Shown here: positions 1 through 9,928 of the stretch, piece by piece
Position numbering within the stretch: the stretch's first letter is position 1
Layout: the number at the start of each line of letters is the position of its first letter
DNA from: Lithodes maja
Lineage: Eukaryota; Arthropoda; Malacostraca; Decapoda; Lithodidae
NCBI GenBank assembly: GCA_037953745.1
Contig: JBAKBP010003076.1
Coordinates: 27,297 to 91,296 of the forward strand
DNA: 64,000 nt
Direction: 5' to 3'
Translations under genes and position numbers: made by a program
Notes under the pieces: generated by a model
Databases searched by the model: none
What the model was told of the DNA's origin: nothing
Seen by the model: the letters and a program-made list of their open reading frames with translations, nothing else

Positions 1-135
1 GTACAACGGCTCACATGAACTAAGTTAGGAAACTCTACACAGACTACAGCCAAAGTTCCTGCCCTGACGATCCTAGCGAGAGTGGGGCATGACTAGGCGT
101 TCTGTACAGCATGCTCACACTCGACATGCGTCACA
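1..135 (-). repeat. Partial 3' LTR of E1
   Basis: Matches 6629-6763 essentially base for base and ends at the same GTCACA terminus. It is followed at 136-151 by a pyrimidine-rich tract, the complement of the polypurine tract (CTTGGGGGAGG on the minus strand), as expected just inside a 3' LTR. The remaining roughly 1.7 kb lie upstream of the window. Confidence 0.9.
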
Positions 136-505
136 CCTCCCCCAAGATTTTACTTGCTCAACCCTGAGCTAAAATCTGACACACACAGAACCCCATCAAG
201 CCCCTCACACCCAGCGACCGCATGGCACTAAAACAAAGCTGAGTTTATCACTAAAACACATCTTATTATATAAAAAAAAAAAAAATTCACATTTTATAAC
301 TCCTCCCACCAATAGCAAAAAAGACACAATATCATGCTCCCAGAGCGAGCTTACAGCAGCTCAGCCGTTTGATAGTTCGTGGACTACTCAAACTCTATAG
401 GCTATGACAAACTTATACAATTATCTATATCAAAAGAAAGAGTTTTTTTTATGATTTTTTTATATTTTAATATGTTTTTCCCGGCTGCACTATAAGGGCA
501 GCCTA

Positions 506-646
506 TTTTCTTCTATACCAAACGCTCAACTCCTGCTTTACGACCCAATACGCTGGGCTACAACCGCGAGCCAACAAGCACCAAGCGCAAAATACTATTC
601 AAACTAAAGCAGGAGGCTACCCGTGTGTCAATCTACCCAGGATCAT
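506..646 (-). promoter_or_regulatory. Invariant 3' block with 11-bp stem in E1
   Basis: These 141 bases are identical to 12084-12224 in E2, although coding sequence and 3' sequence on either side have diverged visibly. Apart from the last few codons of the RNase H ORF it is non-coding. CTCCTGCTTTA (530-540) and TAAAGCAGGAG (605-615) form a perfect 11-bp stem with a 64-base loop. A cis-acting RNA element (packaging, export or translation) is a plausible inference; recent gene conversion is the alternative. Confidence 0.6.
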
Positions 647-3600
647 ATACCCTTGAACGACCATCTGCAACCACGTTGTCACAACCGGCAATATGGCGTA
701 TGTCCAGGTTATATACCAATAACCTTAGTGACCACCTGGTCAGCCTCATATTCCGATTGTGAAACTGGTCCAAGAACTTGAGAGGGTGATGATCTGGGTA
801 AACTACAACGACCGGACCATAGGCTGGAACATAGACCTCGAAATGCCCCAGCGCAAGCACAACCGCCAGCAGCTCCTCCTCGACAACAGAGCAGCTCCCC
901 TGGGCCGAATTGTACTTCTCCGAGCAGAAACTAACAGGATGCTCCAGCCCATCATCGTCCTTTTCAATTTCATTCATCAGGTTCTGAAACGTTGCTAGTG
1001 CATTCTTAAGTCCGTCAGGCATAACATTGCACTGGTAGGTACTCCCGTCCACAACAAAACCACATACCTCTTTAGCACGCTCGGACAAAGGTACTTGCCA
1101 GTAACCTTTTACTAAATCTACTTTCGTGATAGGCGATGCAGCCCCGAGGCGGTCTATGGTGTCGTCAACTCTTGATAAGGTATAGGCGTCTGTCAGGGAT
1201 AATGCACACACACTCTCGCAATCAACACACTCACTGATCTTGCCACTTAACACCGGTTGCAAAGTTACAGGCAACGACCACTCACGACATTCCTTATCCC
1301 TCAGACCCTTCGTCCACACGTAATCCAGCTCTGCTTGCACCATAGGCTGTCGAGCAGGATTTATACGGTAGGGAATTAAACTGAGCCTTGCACTATCTCC
1401 AGCCTGCATGTCGGATTCTACCCCGTACATCAGGCCTGGAGAAGCAACAAACATGCGAAAGTATAGCCTAGTAAACAACTGCCTTGCACTGTCTCCACGA
1501 ACAACATGCCTAGTGCCCTCCCACAACCCAGCCGAGACCGCAGCTTCTAACCTGTAGTCTCCCTCCTTCTCCACCTTCGTCCCTAGAACAGCCAAGTCAT
1601 GAGAGGGACAATCAGTACCACCTGTGCAGTCACTCCCATAGTTCATTATTGCTAAGGCTTCCCCGCCGATACCGTACATGCGCACCCCCGCATTCCTTGT
1701 GACGACATCTGCCTGCGCAGCATCACTGCTTTTAGAGACATGGCCAGATACAGTCGGTCTATGGTAGGGCTGTTGCATTAGACTAGAGCAGCATTGGGAG
1801 GCTATGTGACGACCGGGCACATCCACTCCACAGCCAACCTCACCAATCTGCTCAATGTCCTCCTTTTGACCACCACCCTTGGCAGCCATGGGTCGACCCT
1901 GACCTGGCAACCATGCCAAAGCCTCGTCGCCCACCTTGAACCACTGAAACAACGAGGCTAACGGTCTTTCAACATTCACGTGACCTGCCCGCGGAACATC
2001 TTGCACCGCCCGAGTTGTGAGACTCAGGGGCTCGGCACGACCAGTGGGGTATGAACCGAGCTGGTGCTGGAGAGCTGCACACTGCTGCTCAGGCAGGTGC
2101 TCTAGCGCTTCCACAGCCACCAGACTCGTGTCCCCCGCCCACTGCTCCGCCGAGACATGACAATCCCTACTCTCCTCCACCTGTGCCCTACTGCCCCCCT
2201 CTCCTTCTCCACCTTGGCCGCGGCAGACCAACGCAGGGACAGTAGGCTGCTCAGGTGGTTGCCTCACAAACTCCTCCAACAGGTTCACATGACATGCTTC
2301 CCCGTCCTCGTGTTTGATCTCGACAGCACCATTACCACACTTCTGAACTTCCGGATCCTCCAACTGCAGTTTACAAATATCTGAGGGAACCAACCTGTCT
2401 AGATGCTTCCGAAGCAACCCAAGTCCTCCCCCAATATCAAACTGAGCAACCCTTTTTTCTCTCCGTGTGTAACGTTGCTGCCTCGGAGTCTCTTCCTGCC
2501 CTACCTCCTCACTAGCTGTGACAGGTCCTGGGGCCTCTCCAGACTCTAACATAGGTGCCAATACTGAATCACCCGGGAGAGCCGCCGAGTCAAAACTCTT
2601 AAAACCAACTCCTGCTTTAGCCTCCTCCTGTTGATCGTTCCTCCGCTGGTCTGAAGACGGAGGACTAGGCTGTGACACTTTAGCTGCCCGAGCTCGGGTG
2701 ACAACACACGCCATGGGTTGTGTCTGGCACCGCTCGACCCACTCTTGCTCTTCCCTACTCACGTCGGCCGGCCTCTCGGCAACGACTAAGGGTAGAACCT
2801 CAGAAGCGGGCATTGCAAAGTCGTTGCCGAGAAGAAGGTCGACGCCCTCCACTGTCAGTTTCTCCACAATCCCGACATCCAATTCACGTGCCACACCATC
2901 CACCTCCAACTCCAACCGCACCAGCGGGTATGACCGAGTTGCATTAATACCCTGCACCACTACCACCCGAGCCGCGTTTATAGGGTAGCCAGTCAAGTTT
3001 TTCATCAGAGTCTGGGAAGCACCTGTATCACGCAAGACCTCTACTCCATGCTTGCGCCCCGCCCACATCACGCAACCCCGCCCTCTATGGTCGCAAAAAA
3101 CATCCTGAGCAGGGTTCGAGCCTCCCAGGTGCTTCTGCATTGGCTGTGCCTCAGCCTCTGACGAACTGCCCCGGGCAAACTCAGATGACTTCGGAGACAC
3201 ACCAATGTTGCAGGCCAAAGACACAGCTGCTGTAGGTGGTTTGCTAGGACAGACTCTTGCAAAGTGCCCCTTTTCATGACAATGATAACACTCCAACTCC
3301 CCTTTGGGCTTCCCTTGGTACTGGGAAGGGCCCGGCCCCTTCTTAAATGGGACGGTGCTAGTCTTGTGGTCAGTCTTGGTATCATGGCTCTTGTACTTGT
3401 TTGCATAATGTATATCACTAACTCGATGGGGTGGGGCGTCACGCCCCTTGTTACCTGCCTCACTACGCTGGGCAGACCCGCACCCACGAATTAGTGATAG
3501 CCGGAGGTCAGCCATCTCAGCTGCCTCCTGTAGAGTTTTTGGGTTCTTTTCTTTAATAGTTAAAGTCATTTCTGCACCAGTACACTTATAAAACTGCTCG

Positions 3601-4697
3601 AGCAGAAACAGCTCAGTCAACTGTTCGGCCGTCTCAGCTTTCTCAGAACGTGTCCAGTTTGTAAGTGCATCTTTTAAGTCCCGGGCATGTTCAAGAAAGG
3701 TCGCCTCCCTAGTCTTTGTAACACCCCGAAACTTCAATCGATATGTTTCCGGTTGCAACTCGTATGCCCGTAGGACAGCTCTCTTCAATTCTGGGTAGTC
3801 AATGCAAGACTCTAAAGGCAGTGCATCATAAGCCTTCAGACCCTTACCCGTAAGTCTTGAGGAGACTAGAGCTGCCCACTTCTCTTCAGGCCAATTATGC
3901 TCCCTACACTTCTTCTCAAAACGATTAAAAAATTCTGTGACTTCAGTTTCACTAAATACCGGCACCAATTTGACTAAGTGGGCCAAGGACTGTTCTCTTA
4001 CTTGGCCCTCACGGCCCATCCGAATCCCTGTCGACTCTGCACGAGTCTTATCTAAATCTAATTTAGCACAATATTTCTCTGAGTCGTACCTAAGCTCAGC
4101 CTCATGCCTCCTAGTCTCAGCCTCATGCCTCCTAGTCTCAGCCTCAATCTCATGCCTCCTAGTCTCATTCTCCTGCTTCCTAGCCTCAATCTCCTGCTTC
4201 CTAGCCTCAGCCTCAATCTTAGCAAGCTCAAGTCTAAATACCATATCTGGAGACAGGCAGGAAGAGGGAGCTTCCACTACTGAAGGAGGGGGGGCAAAAA
4301 CTGGGGAACCACCATGTGCACCACCCGAGGGCACTCCAATCTGCCAATTCTCATCCCTCTGTGGGAGAGTGCTAACCTCCGGTAACTGAGTGGACGGCAC
4401 TGTGGGAGTCGAGTGAGAGGGGATCTGGGGAGGAACCCCCCCAAACGCCCTCTCCTCCGAAACCCCATGTCGCCCACGCAACACCCAGGAAATCAGCTCC
4501 CCCTTGGACATCCCTACTACATTGGAAATGCCCAAAACCTTGGCTATCAGGTGCAAGCCATAAACATCCACCCCAGTCAGCCTCTCCTCCGTCACGTGGT
4601 ACCGCTTACTCACAAAAACTCTAGCATCCTCCTCACTGGTTACTAACGGCACCTCTCGCTCATCGTCAGTGCTAAGGCACGACATACTGAAGTCCAC
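633..4697 (-). CDS. E1 mosaic gag-pro-pol ORF, integrase and RT core missing
   Basis: One uninterrupted 1354-codon ORF. The likelier start is Met5 (MSCLST), which aligns with the E2 gag start. Order: Gag with a charged coiled coil of repeated E-RRHEAET-like units (about residues 155-210), a Gag core (about 240-400), a CCHC knuckle (CYHCHEKGHFARVC), an aspartic protease with DTGAS and LLLGND, then a linker that jumps straight to an integrase tail (CHVNLLEEF). Next comes an RT N-terminal piece, a stray integrase C-terminal-like piece (FKVGDEALAWLPGQGRP), a second RT N-terminal piece (SLIPYRINP), RT palm with VDLVKGYWQVPL, then an abrupt join to RNase H (DDDGLEHPVSF) that removes the YLDD box. 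It cannot integrate or reverse transcribe on its own, but Gag and protease look complete. Confidence 0.85.
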   Translation of the reverse strand: MDFSMSCLSTDDEREVPLVTSEEDARVFVSKRYHVTEERLTGVDVYGLHLIAKVLGISNVVGMSKGELISWVLRGRHGVSEERAFGGVPPQIPSHSTPTVPSTQLPEVSTLPQRDENWQIGVPSGGAHGGSPVFAPPPSVVEAPSSCLSPDMVFRLELAKIEAEARKQEIEARKQENETRRHEIEAETRRHEAETRRHEAELRYDSEKYCAKLDLDKTRAESTGIRMGREGQVREQSLAHLVKLVPVFSETEVTEFFNRFEKKCREHNWPEEKWAALVSSRLTGKGLKAYDALPLESCIDYPELKRAVLRAYELQPETYRLKFRGVTKTREATFLEHARDLKDALTNWTRSEKAETAEQLTELFLLEQFYKCTGAEMTLTIKEKNPKTLQEAAEMADLRLSLIRGCGSAQRSEAGNKGRDAPPHRVSDIHYANKYKSHDTKTDHKTSTVPFKKGPGPSQYQGKPKGELECYHCHEKGHFARVCPSKPPTAAVSLACNIGVSPKSSEFARGSSSEAEAQPMQKHLGGSNPAQDVFCDHRGRGCVMWAGRKHGVEVLRDTGASQTLMKNLTGYPINAARVVVVQGINATRSYPLVRLELEVDGVARELDVGIVEKLTVEGVDLLLGNDFAMPASEVLPLVVAERPADVSREEQEWVERCQTQPMACVVTRARAAKVSQPSPPSSDQRRNDQQEEAKAGVGFKSFDSAALPGDSVLAPMLESGEAPGPVTASEEVGQEETPRQQRYTRREKRVAQFDIGGGLGLLRKHLDRLVPSDICKLQLEDPEVQKCGNGAVEIKHEDGEACHVNLLEEFVRQPPEQPTVPALVCRGQGGEGEGGSRAQVEESRDCHVSAEQWAGDTSLVAVEALEHLPEQQCAALQHQLGSYPTGRAEPLSLTTRAVQDVPRAGHVNVERPLASLFQWFKVGDEALAWLPGQGRPMAAKGGGQKEDIEQIGEVGCGVDVPGRHIASQCCSSLMQQPYHRPTVSGHVSKSSDAAQADVVTRNAGVRMYGIGGEALAIMNYGSDCTGGTDCPSHDLAVLGTKVEKEGDYRLEAAVSAGLWEGTRHVVRGDSARQLFTRLYFRMFVASPGLMYGVESDMQAGDSARLSLIPYRINPARQPMVQAELDYVWTKGLRDKECREWSLPVTLQPVLSGKISECVDCESVCALSLTDAYTLSRVDDTIDRLGAASPITKVDLVKGYWQVPLSERAKEVCGFVVDGSTYQCNVMPDGLKNALATFQNLMNEIEKDDDGLEHPVSFCSEKYNSAQGSCSVVEEELLAVVLALGHFEVYVPAYGPVVVVYPDHHPLKFLDQFHNRNMRLTRWSLRLLVYNLDIRHIAGCDNVVADGRSRVYDPG

Positions 4698-4874
4698 AAA
4701 AAAATTCTCGAGACAAAAGTGTTAAACTTCCTATGCAAGCACTAATTACTAAATTAACTGGAGTCTCTTAAATGCTCTACTAATTGCCATACAAAAAAAA
4801 TATTCTTCAATATGCACGCTAAAATACAAACAAACAAATGTTGTACAACTCTGCAAAAATTTATACTGTTCACA

Positions 4875-4897
4875 AAATCCTAAGCAAGGTCGCCATT
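4875..4897 (-). promoter_or_regulatory. E1 primer-binding site
   Basis: On the minus strand the 5' LTR end (GTAACA) is followed two bases later by TGGCGACCTTGC. E2 has TGGCGACCTTACC at the same place. A TGG start is expected for pairing with a tRNA CCA end. TGGCGACC resembles the tRNA-Arg primer sites known in 412/mdg1-type elements, but the tRNA was not checked. Confidence 0.6.
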
Positions 4898-6763
4898 TGT
4901 TACGACCTGGCACTCGGGTACACAAGGGCTCTCAATCAGGACTCGAGTACGGCTCGCTGCCACAACGGAAACACACGATCCCAAACCCTGAGTACTGCCA
5001 GCCGAACAAAAAACACCAATACCCTCCAGAGTTCGATCTGCTATAACGGGGTATATAAGAACTCGGTACTAGTGTTCAACAACAGACTAATAAAGAGACA
5101 GGAATTATCTAGTCTGGTCAACAATCAAACAAAGAAGTAAGAAACAACAACACCAAAGAATAGTGTTGGCCGAAGCCGAAGTAATCCACCCTTGACTAAG
5201 AACTTAAGAAGTCCTCCACCCTCTACTTCGGATCGGCACTATTACGTTACGTTAAATTAATAGTCCTTAAGCATCGAGCAAGGAATCTTCTGATAAAGTT
5301 AGATGCTTCTCGGATGCCCGTAAGAAGTACGTATCGGATTTTGAACAGCTATTCAAATAAGCAAAACACTGACAATTACATATCATTAAAGGTTTAAATT
5401 GACATAAGAAGAATTATAAGAATATGCAATAGTAAATGGCAAACATTAAAAAGAAGTACTCCGCCAATGCACCGGCAATAGCCTACTCGGATTGTGCTCG
5501 TGGGCCACTAATCACTAAAGTAGCTAAGCGTGCAACACATGAAATCAATAGTGCATAAACAATATCATACATAAGGAAAGCTTCAATACTATTCTGTATC
5601 TGCTAATCGAGCAAAGTCTAGCTGGGATGTAGTAGGCTAGGAAATAATGGCTGAGCAAGCGGCTCGTAGCCTAGCGAGGTCCTTAAGGCTGTGCGGCCAA
5701 ATTACGTTAATTGACGGGATGCTCCCTTGAGAGATCCAGATCGCTAGTATCTGGTTCTCTCCTGGCGATCCTCTCAAAGTCAAAGCAAACGAGTTAGCAC
5801 AGTGTTGGGTGGCAGAGGCAAAAGCCCTCACTCGCGACACAGTGCTAAACTCACAAGGTACACAGTCAGAAAGACCACCTAGGCTTCCCACGTCTCCGTT
5901 GCGATTGTACAGGTTCAACAAAATCTAGTACACATCGGGAATCACAACACCAGTAGCCTTATCCCAGTCTAGCATTACCTAGACTAGCAGAAAACAAGAA
6001 CAATAATAATAATACACAGGGAAATGCATATACGAGTGCAACAAACATTAATCAATCCTATTCTAAGTTGACCCTTCCAAAATAGGCTATCTAATAGGCA
6101 TATATCTCGTGAGAACTCAAGCGATAATACGTTGGCTGACTAGCTCTGCACCAACGGGACCATTGAAGTTAAAAAGGGTAGGGAAAAGAGGAAAAAAGGC
6201 TGTAAAGATAGTAGAGAAAGTTCACATCAGTCAGAAGAATATCTATAGTTAGCAAGGGAAATGAGGAGTCGCTCTGCCTAATGAGTTCTGAAGAAAATGT
6301 GGCGAGACTTCCCTTTTTATACTCGGCCCTCTAGTGAGCCCAACGTAAACTACTAAGGACCGCCCACTGACAATCATTACGTAATTTATCTCTCTCAATC
6401 TGGGATAGACAAAGGCTTTCCCACGCACTGAGGGGAGGAGGGAGGGGGGGAGTGCTAGTGAGTTAGGCCCACCTCCCGCATGGCGCACCCACTGACCCCC
6501 CGTTACGTAATCTCTCTCTCTCCTCTCATCATTACAAATAAGTTTTATACACAATACTTATAACTAATGATATAAAATAGAACTCGTTGACTCAGATGAA
6601 AACAAAATACATATTCATAATACTTATAGTACAACGGCTCACATGAACTAAGTTAGGAAACTCTACACAGACTACAGCCAAAGTTCCTGCCCTGACGATC
6701 CTAGCGAGAGTGGGGCATGACTAGGCGTTCTGTACAGCATGCTCACACTCGACATGCGTCACA
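4898..6763 (-). repeat. 5' LTR of E1 (1866 bp)
   Basis: Runs from TGTTACGACC to GCGTCACA on the plus strand and is bounded on the left by the primer-binding site. Its right 135 bases recur at 1-135. It shares terminal motifs and scattered internal blocks (for example GATCCTAGCGAG) with the E2 LTRs, so the two elements are related families. Predicted ORFs inside it have no recognisable product and are best ignored. Confidence 0.85.
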
Positions 6764-7414
6764 CTCTTGATTCAAAACTTACTTTTGAGGCACACTTACG
6801 CTCAGTTGCCTCATCTATATCTCAGAAAGTTGGTCTACTACGTAAATGCAAACAGATTTATTCAAGTGATGCTATTGTTCGGAACTGTTTTTACTCTTTT
6901 ATTTTACCCTTCTTTGAGTACTGCTCTCCTGTGTGGCTGTCTGCCGCAGATTCCAATCTGAGGCTTCTGGATCGTTCTTTCAATCAGATAAAGTTTCTGT
7001 TGCCTGACCTGGATGTTAACCTTGAACATCGTCGCCTTGTTGGGTCTTTGACTCTATGCTGATCATCCATTACATTAAAAAATTCCACCACCTTTTCGGC
7101 CTGTTCGTGTGACTAGATATTCCTTGAAGTTAAATAATCAGGCCTTTGCTCATGTTCATTGTAACCCGTCACAATATTCAAGATGTTTTATCCCATCAAT
7201 CACAAAATTCTGGAATACTCTCCCTAATGAAGTAGTGAATGAGGAGAGCTCCCAGGTTTTCAAGACGAGGGTTAACGCCTTTTTAGTTAGCTAGTTATAT
7301 CTTCCTGGCTATATGTGCCCCCCACTGAGACCCTTCGGGGTATATAGTCTCCCCACGGCTCTTCGGTGGGGCTCACATGTAGTATCTGATAATAATAATA
7401 ATAATAATAATAAT
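6764..7414 (+). pseudogene. LINE RT C-terminal fragment with (TAA)n tail
   Basis: Translation of 6764-7293 in two frames gives a typical post-RT C-terminal region of a non-LTR element (LTFEAHLRSVASSISQKVGL, then FWNTLPNEVV), with a frame change near 7060-7110. A short 3' UTR follows and ends in a (TAA)n tail at 7389-7414, as in I/Nimb-type LINEs. E1 is inserted at its left edge. The clade call is inference. Confidence 0.75.
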
Positions 7415-8334
7415 GGCGGGACTTTTCACATACCATAGCTCCGCGCTTCCGGGATTAAAGAGGAAATGTTCGGTGGCCGCCAGTCATACCAAACCAAGGT
7501 TTCAAAAATATTTATGTACTACTTGACTTACCTAAAATATGTAATAGTGTTTTACGACTCTCACAGAGAATAATATGGTACATATATTTATATACAAATT
7601 CAAGCACTAGACAATATTATTCTAAGGAATCCACTAAATAGTTACTCGTGTAGGCATATTTCTGAACCAAAAAACCTCTCTCACCAGATGTCTCTGTTCA
7701 CCAAAGTATAAATAGGAGCCTGGGGATAACGGACATCTGTTACGTCCTATGTGGGGAGTTAAATTGCTGTAACCATAAATAGTAGTATCTCGTGAATCTT
7801 TGTACTTCATTCATCACTAGTTCAAGAAGGCACAGAGATAAATGCTGCTGCGGAAACCACTTATCTTTATTTTTACTCTATAACATGGTGGAAGTGTGGT
7901 GGTTAATAATGTATGTATGTATGTATGTATGCATAATACTCAGGCACATACCCCATAGCTGAGGGTGGCCGACTCGAGACAGAGCTCGAACAGAAGCAAC
8001 AAAATTAAATTAAAATATATAAATAATTATATAGGTCGTCCAGGAGAAGACCCAGAGACCCTCGCCCATTTGGGATCCCCAGCATAAGACTCCCAGGTTC
8101 CAGACCTCCTGGAGAGGTTCCGGTCTCAGCAGGTAGACACGCAGCGGAGCACGCCACAATGCCCTCCCACATTATTTTCAGGCATGGCCCTTCATATACT
8201 GTATACACTGGCTGCCCGGGCCAGGAGCCTGATGCACTGATATTTACTCCAACTGGCGCCCGACCTCCACTTCTTATAACCGCGTTATCACTCATCTATT
8301 CGCAATCAATATCCATTAATTCCTATTCATTACC
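7415..8334. other. No gene recognised; (GTAT)n microsatellite
   Basis: No coding region with a recognisable family. It contains a (GTAT)n microsatellite at 7911-7931 and an A/T-rich stretch near 8005-8030. The only ORFs are short and featureless. Confidence 0.6.
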
Positions 8335-9928
8335 ACTTCTCTTGCCTGTTCTTCATTCATCTTTAGAATACAGATTTAAGCATTTGCTTGAAGTTTGCTC
8401 TCATTCAACCTGTCCCAAAGAAGAGGATCGCTCTCAACCCTCTAACAATCATCCAATTGCTCTCCTTTCTTCCGTCTAAATGTTTTTTTAATCGTTTCTT
8501 AATTCAAAATGCTATTTTACTAACTCTGTGTCCTCCTCCTTTTTGGATTTTGGTGAGACATATCGAAAGCCTTCGAGAGAGTATGGTACAAATCTGTAAT
8601 TTCTAAGCTACCCTCTTTTGGTTTCTATCCCTCCATCTGTGCAATTATCTCAAATTTCGTTCTGCCCATTCCATACCTGCGGTTGTGGATGGCCAGCTTA
8701 CACCAACTTTGGTGTACTTTAAGGTACTGTTTTGTCTCCAAGTTCTATATAATATTCATTAATTACCTTCTCAACTCTACCTCTAGTCCTATCTACTTGT
8801 ACGCTGATAACTCTACCTTACATTATTCAACAACATATCCACAACTACTAACCATTCAGTTACTCCAAAACTCATGTGTTCATGCCATAACATGCCTATC
8901 TCTGATCGATCAACTATTTTCGACTGGCCTAGAGATAATCTTGTTACTTTCAGTGCTTCCATAACTCAATTATCCATCTATCTACCCATTACAATCTTCC
9001 ACGTGACTATATTTTACTCTTTAGCAATACACAAAGCAACCCTTCAACTGGGTGGATGGGACTCGTTAGCCTTGGTCGGCAACTCATCTAGGGGAGACAA
9101 CCTTATACAAATCCGGGTGGATGGGACTCGTCAGCCTTGGTTGGCAACCTGTCTAGGGGAGTAAACCTGATACAAATCCGTACTGCTTACCTAAGGGTAA
9201 GGCAGGTTAGTGGATGGATTAGCCGAACACCACTGTAGAAAAATAGTGCTAACAAGATACACAGAGGGCCTCGGAGTCGGACGGATCCTAAATTGAGTGG
9301 TCAATCCTGTAAGTCCTTTACTAAACTGGCTCGGGTTGTCCCTCTCACAGGGAATAGGTCCGCTTGGGGGCATTCTGTGTATGGCCACCCTCGTAAGGGG
9401 AGTAAGGCATCCGGCAATAGATAGAGATAGAACCCTTCAACTTCTCTAAATATATTAATTTGATCTTTAATTTTCTTCTGAATTTTCTGGGAAAGATGAT
9501 ATTACCACAATAACTAAAGCAGCTTCCCAGAAGTTAGGGGTGTTCTTCAACATCGCACAGCTTCTTACTTTGTACAGGAGCACAGTATTGTTCGTACGTG
9601 TAGGGAGGTTTCTCGCTTACCGCATTTCTCGAAAGGGTAGAGTCAAAAGCATTTTGTCTTATCAGTTTATCTCTTCATACTGATTCTTTATAATCTTTCT
9701 CTGCACGCCGCAATATTGCATCTCTTTCTCTATTCTACCACTATTACATTAAATAAATTTTCATTAGAGCTTTCTAAGTGTACATCTTCCTTAGAGTAGT
9801 TGGCACCCACCGTTCAACACATTCCCATTCCTATTCTGTTCAACTCGCTAACCCAAGAGTAAACTGAGAGTAAACTGATTTTCCCAGTCATTTTCTACTC
9901 AACAAGTAAGCTCTGGAACTCTTTCCCT
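8335..9928 (+). pseudogene. LINE family B, copy 1 (5' part), degenerate
   Basis: Nucleotide and frame-shifted protein similarity to the intact family B ORF at 33869-35745: the blocks matching QPVPKKGDRSQPSN, KAFDRVWHKSLISKLPSFGF, YADDSTLHYS, NWGRENLVNFNASKTQ and KAASQKLGVLNRL occur in order, in several frames. It is broken by a SINE-like insertion (9049-9430) and by E2 at 9929. The 3' end resumes at 19282-19312 and 19806-19870. Confidence 0.8.
9049..9430 (+). mobile_element. SINE-like retroposon, copy 1
   Basis: A 382-bp insertion in LINE B flanked by an 11-bp target-site duplication AACCCTTCAAC (9038-9048 and 9431-9441). It starts with two imperfect direct copies of a 65-bp unit (9050-9114 and 9115-9179, each beginning GGGTGGATGGGACTCGT) and ends in a short (ATAG)n tail. 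A second copy lies at 26901-27286. There is no coding potential. No clear tRNA A/B boxes were found, so the promoter origin is unknown. The duplication and the tail indicate LINE-driven retroposition. Confidence 0.75.

Larger units (their letters stand above)
1..6763 (-). mobile_element. Gypsy-type LTR retrotransposon E1 (left LTR truncated by window)
   Basis: The element reads on the minus strand: right LTR 4898-6763 is its 5' LTR, then primer-binding site, one long gag-pol ORF, polypurine tract and the start of the 3' LTR at 1-135. The 135 bases at the window start repeat 6629-6763 almost exactly, which defines the LTR. LTR ends in minus orientation are TGTGACGC and GTCGTAACA. The element sits in the C-terminal coding part of a LINE that resumes at 6764. 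A target-site duplication cannot be tested because the left flank lies outside the window. Coding capacity is defective: integrase and the RT active site are missing. Confidence 0.9.
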
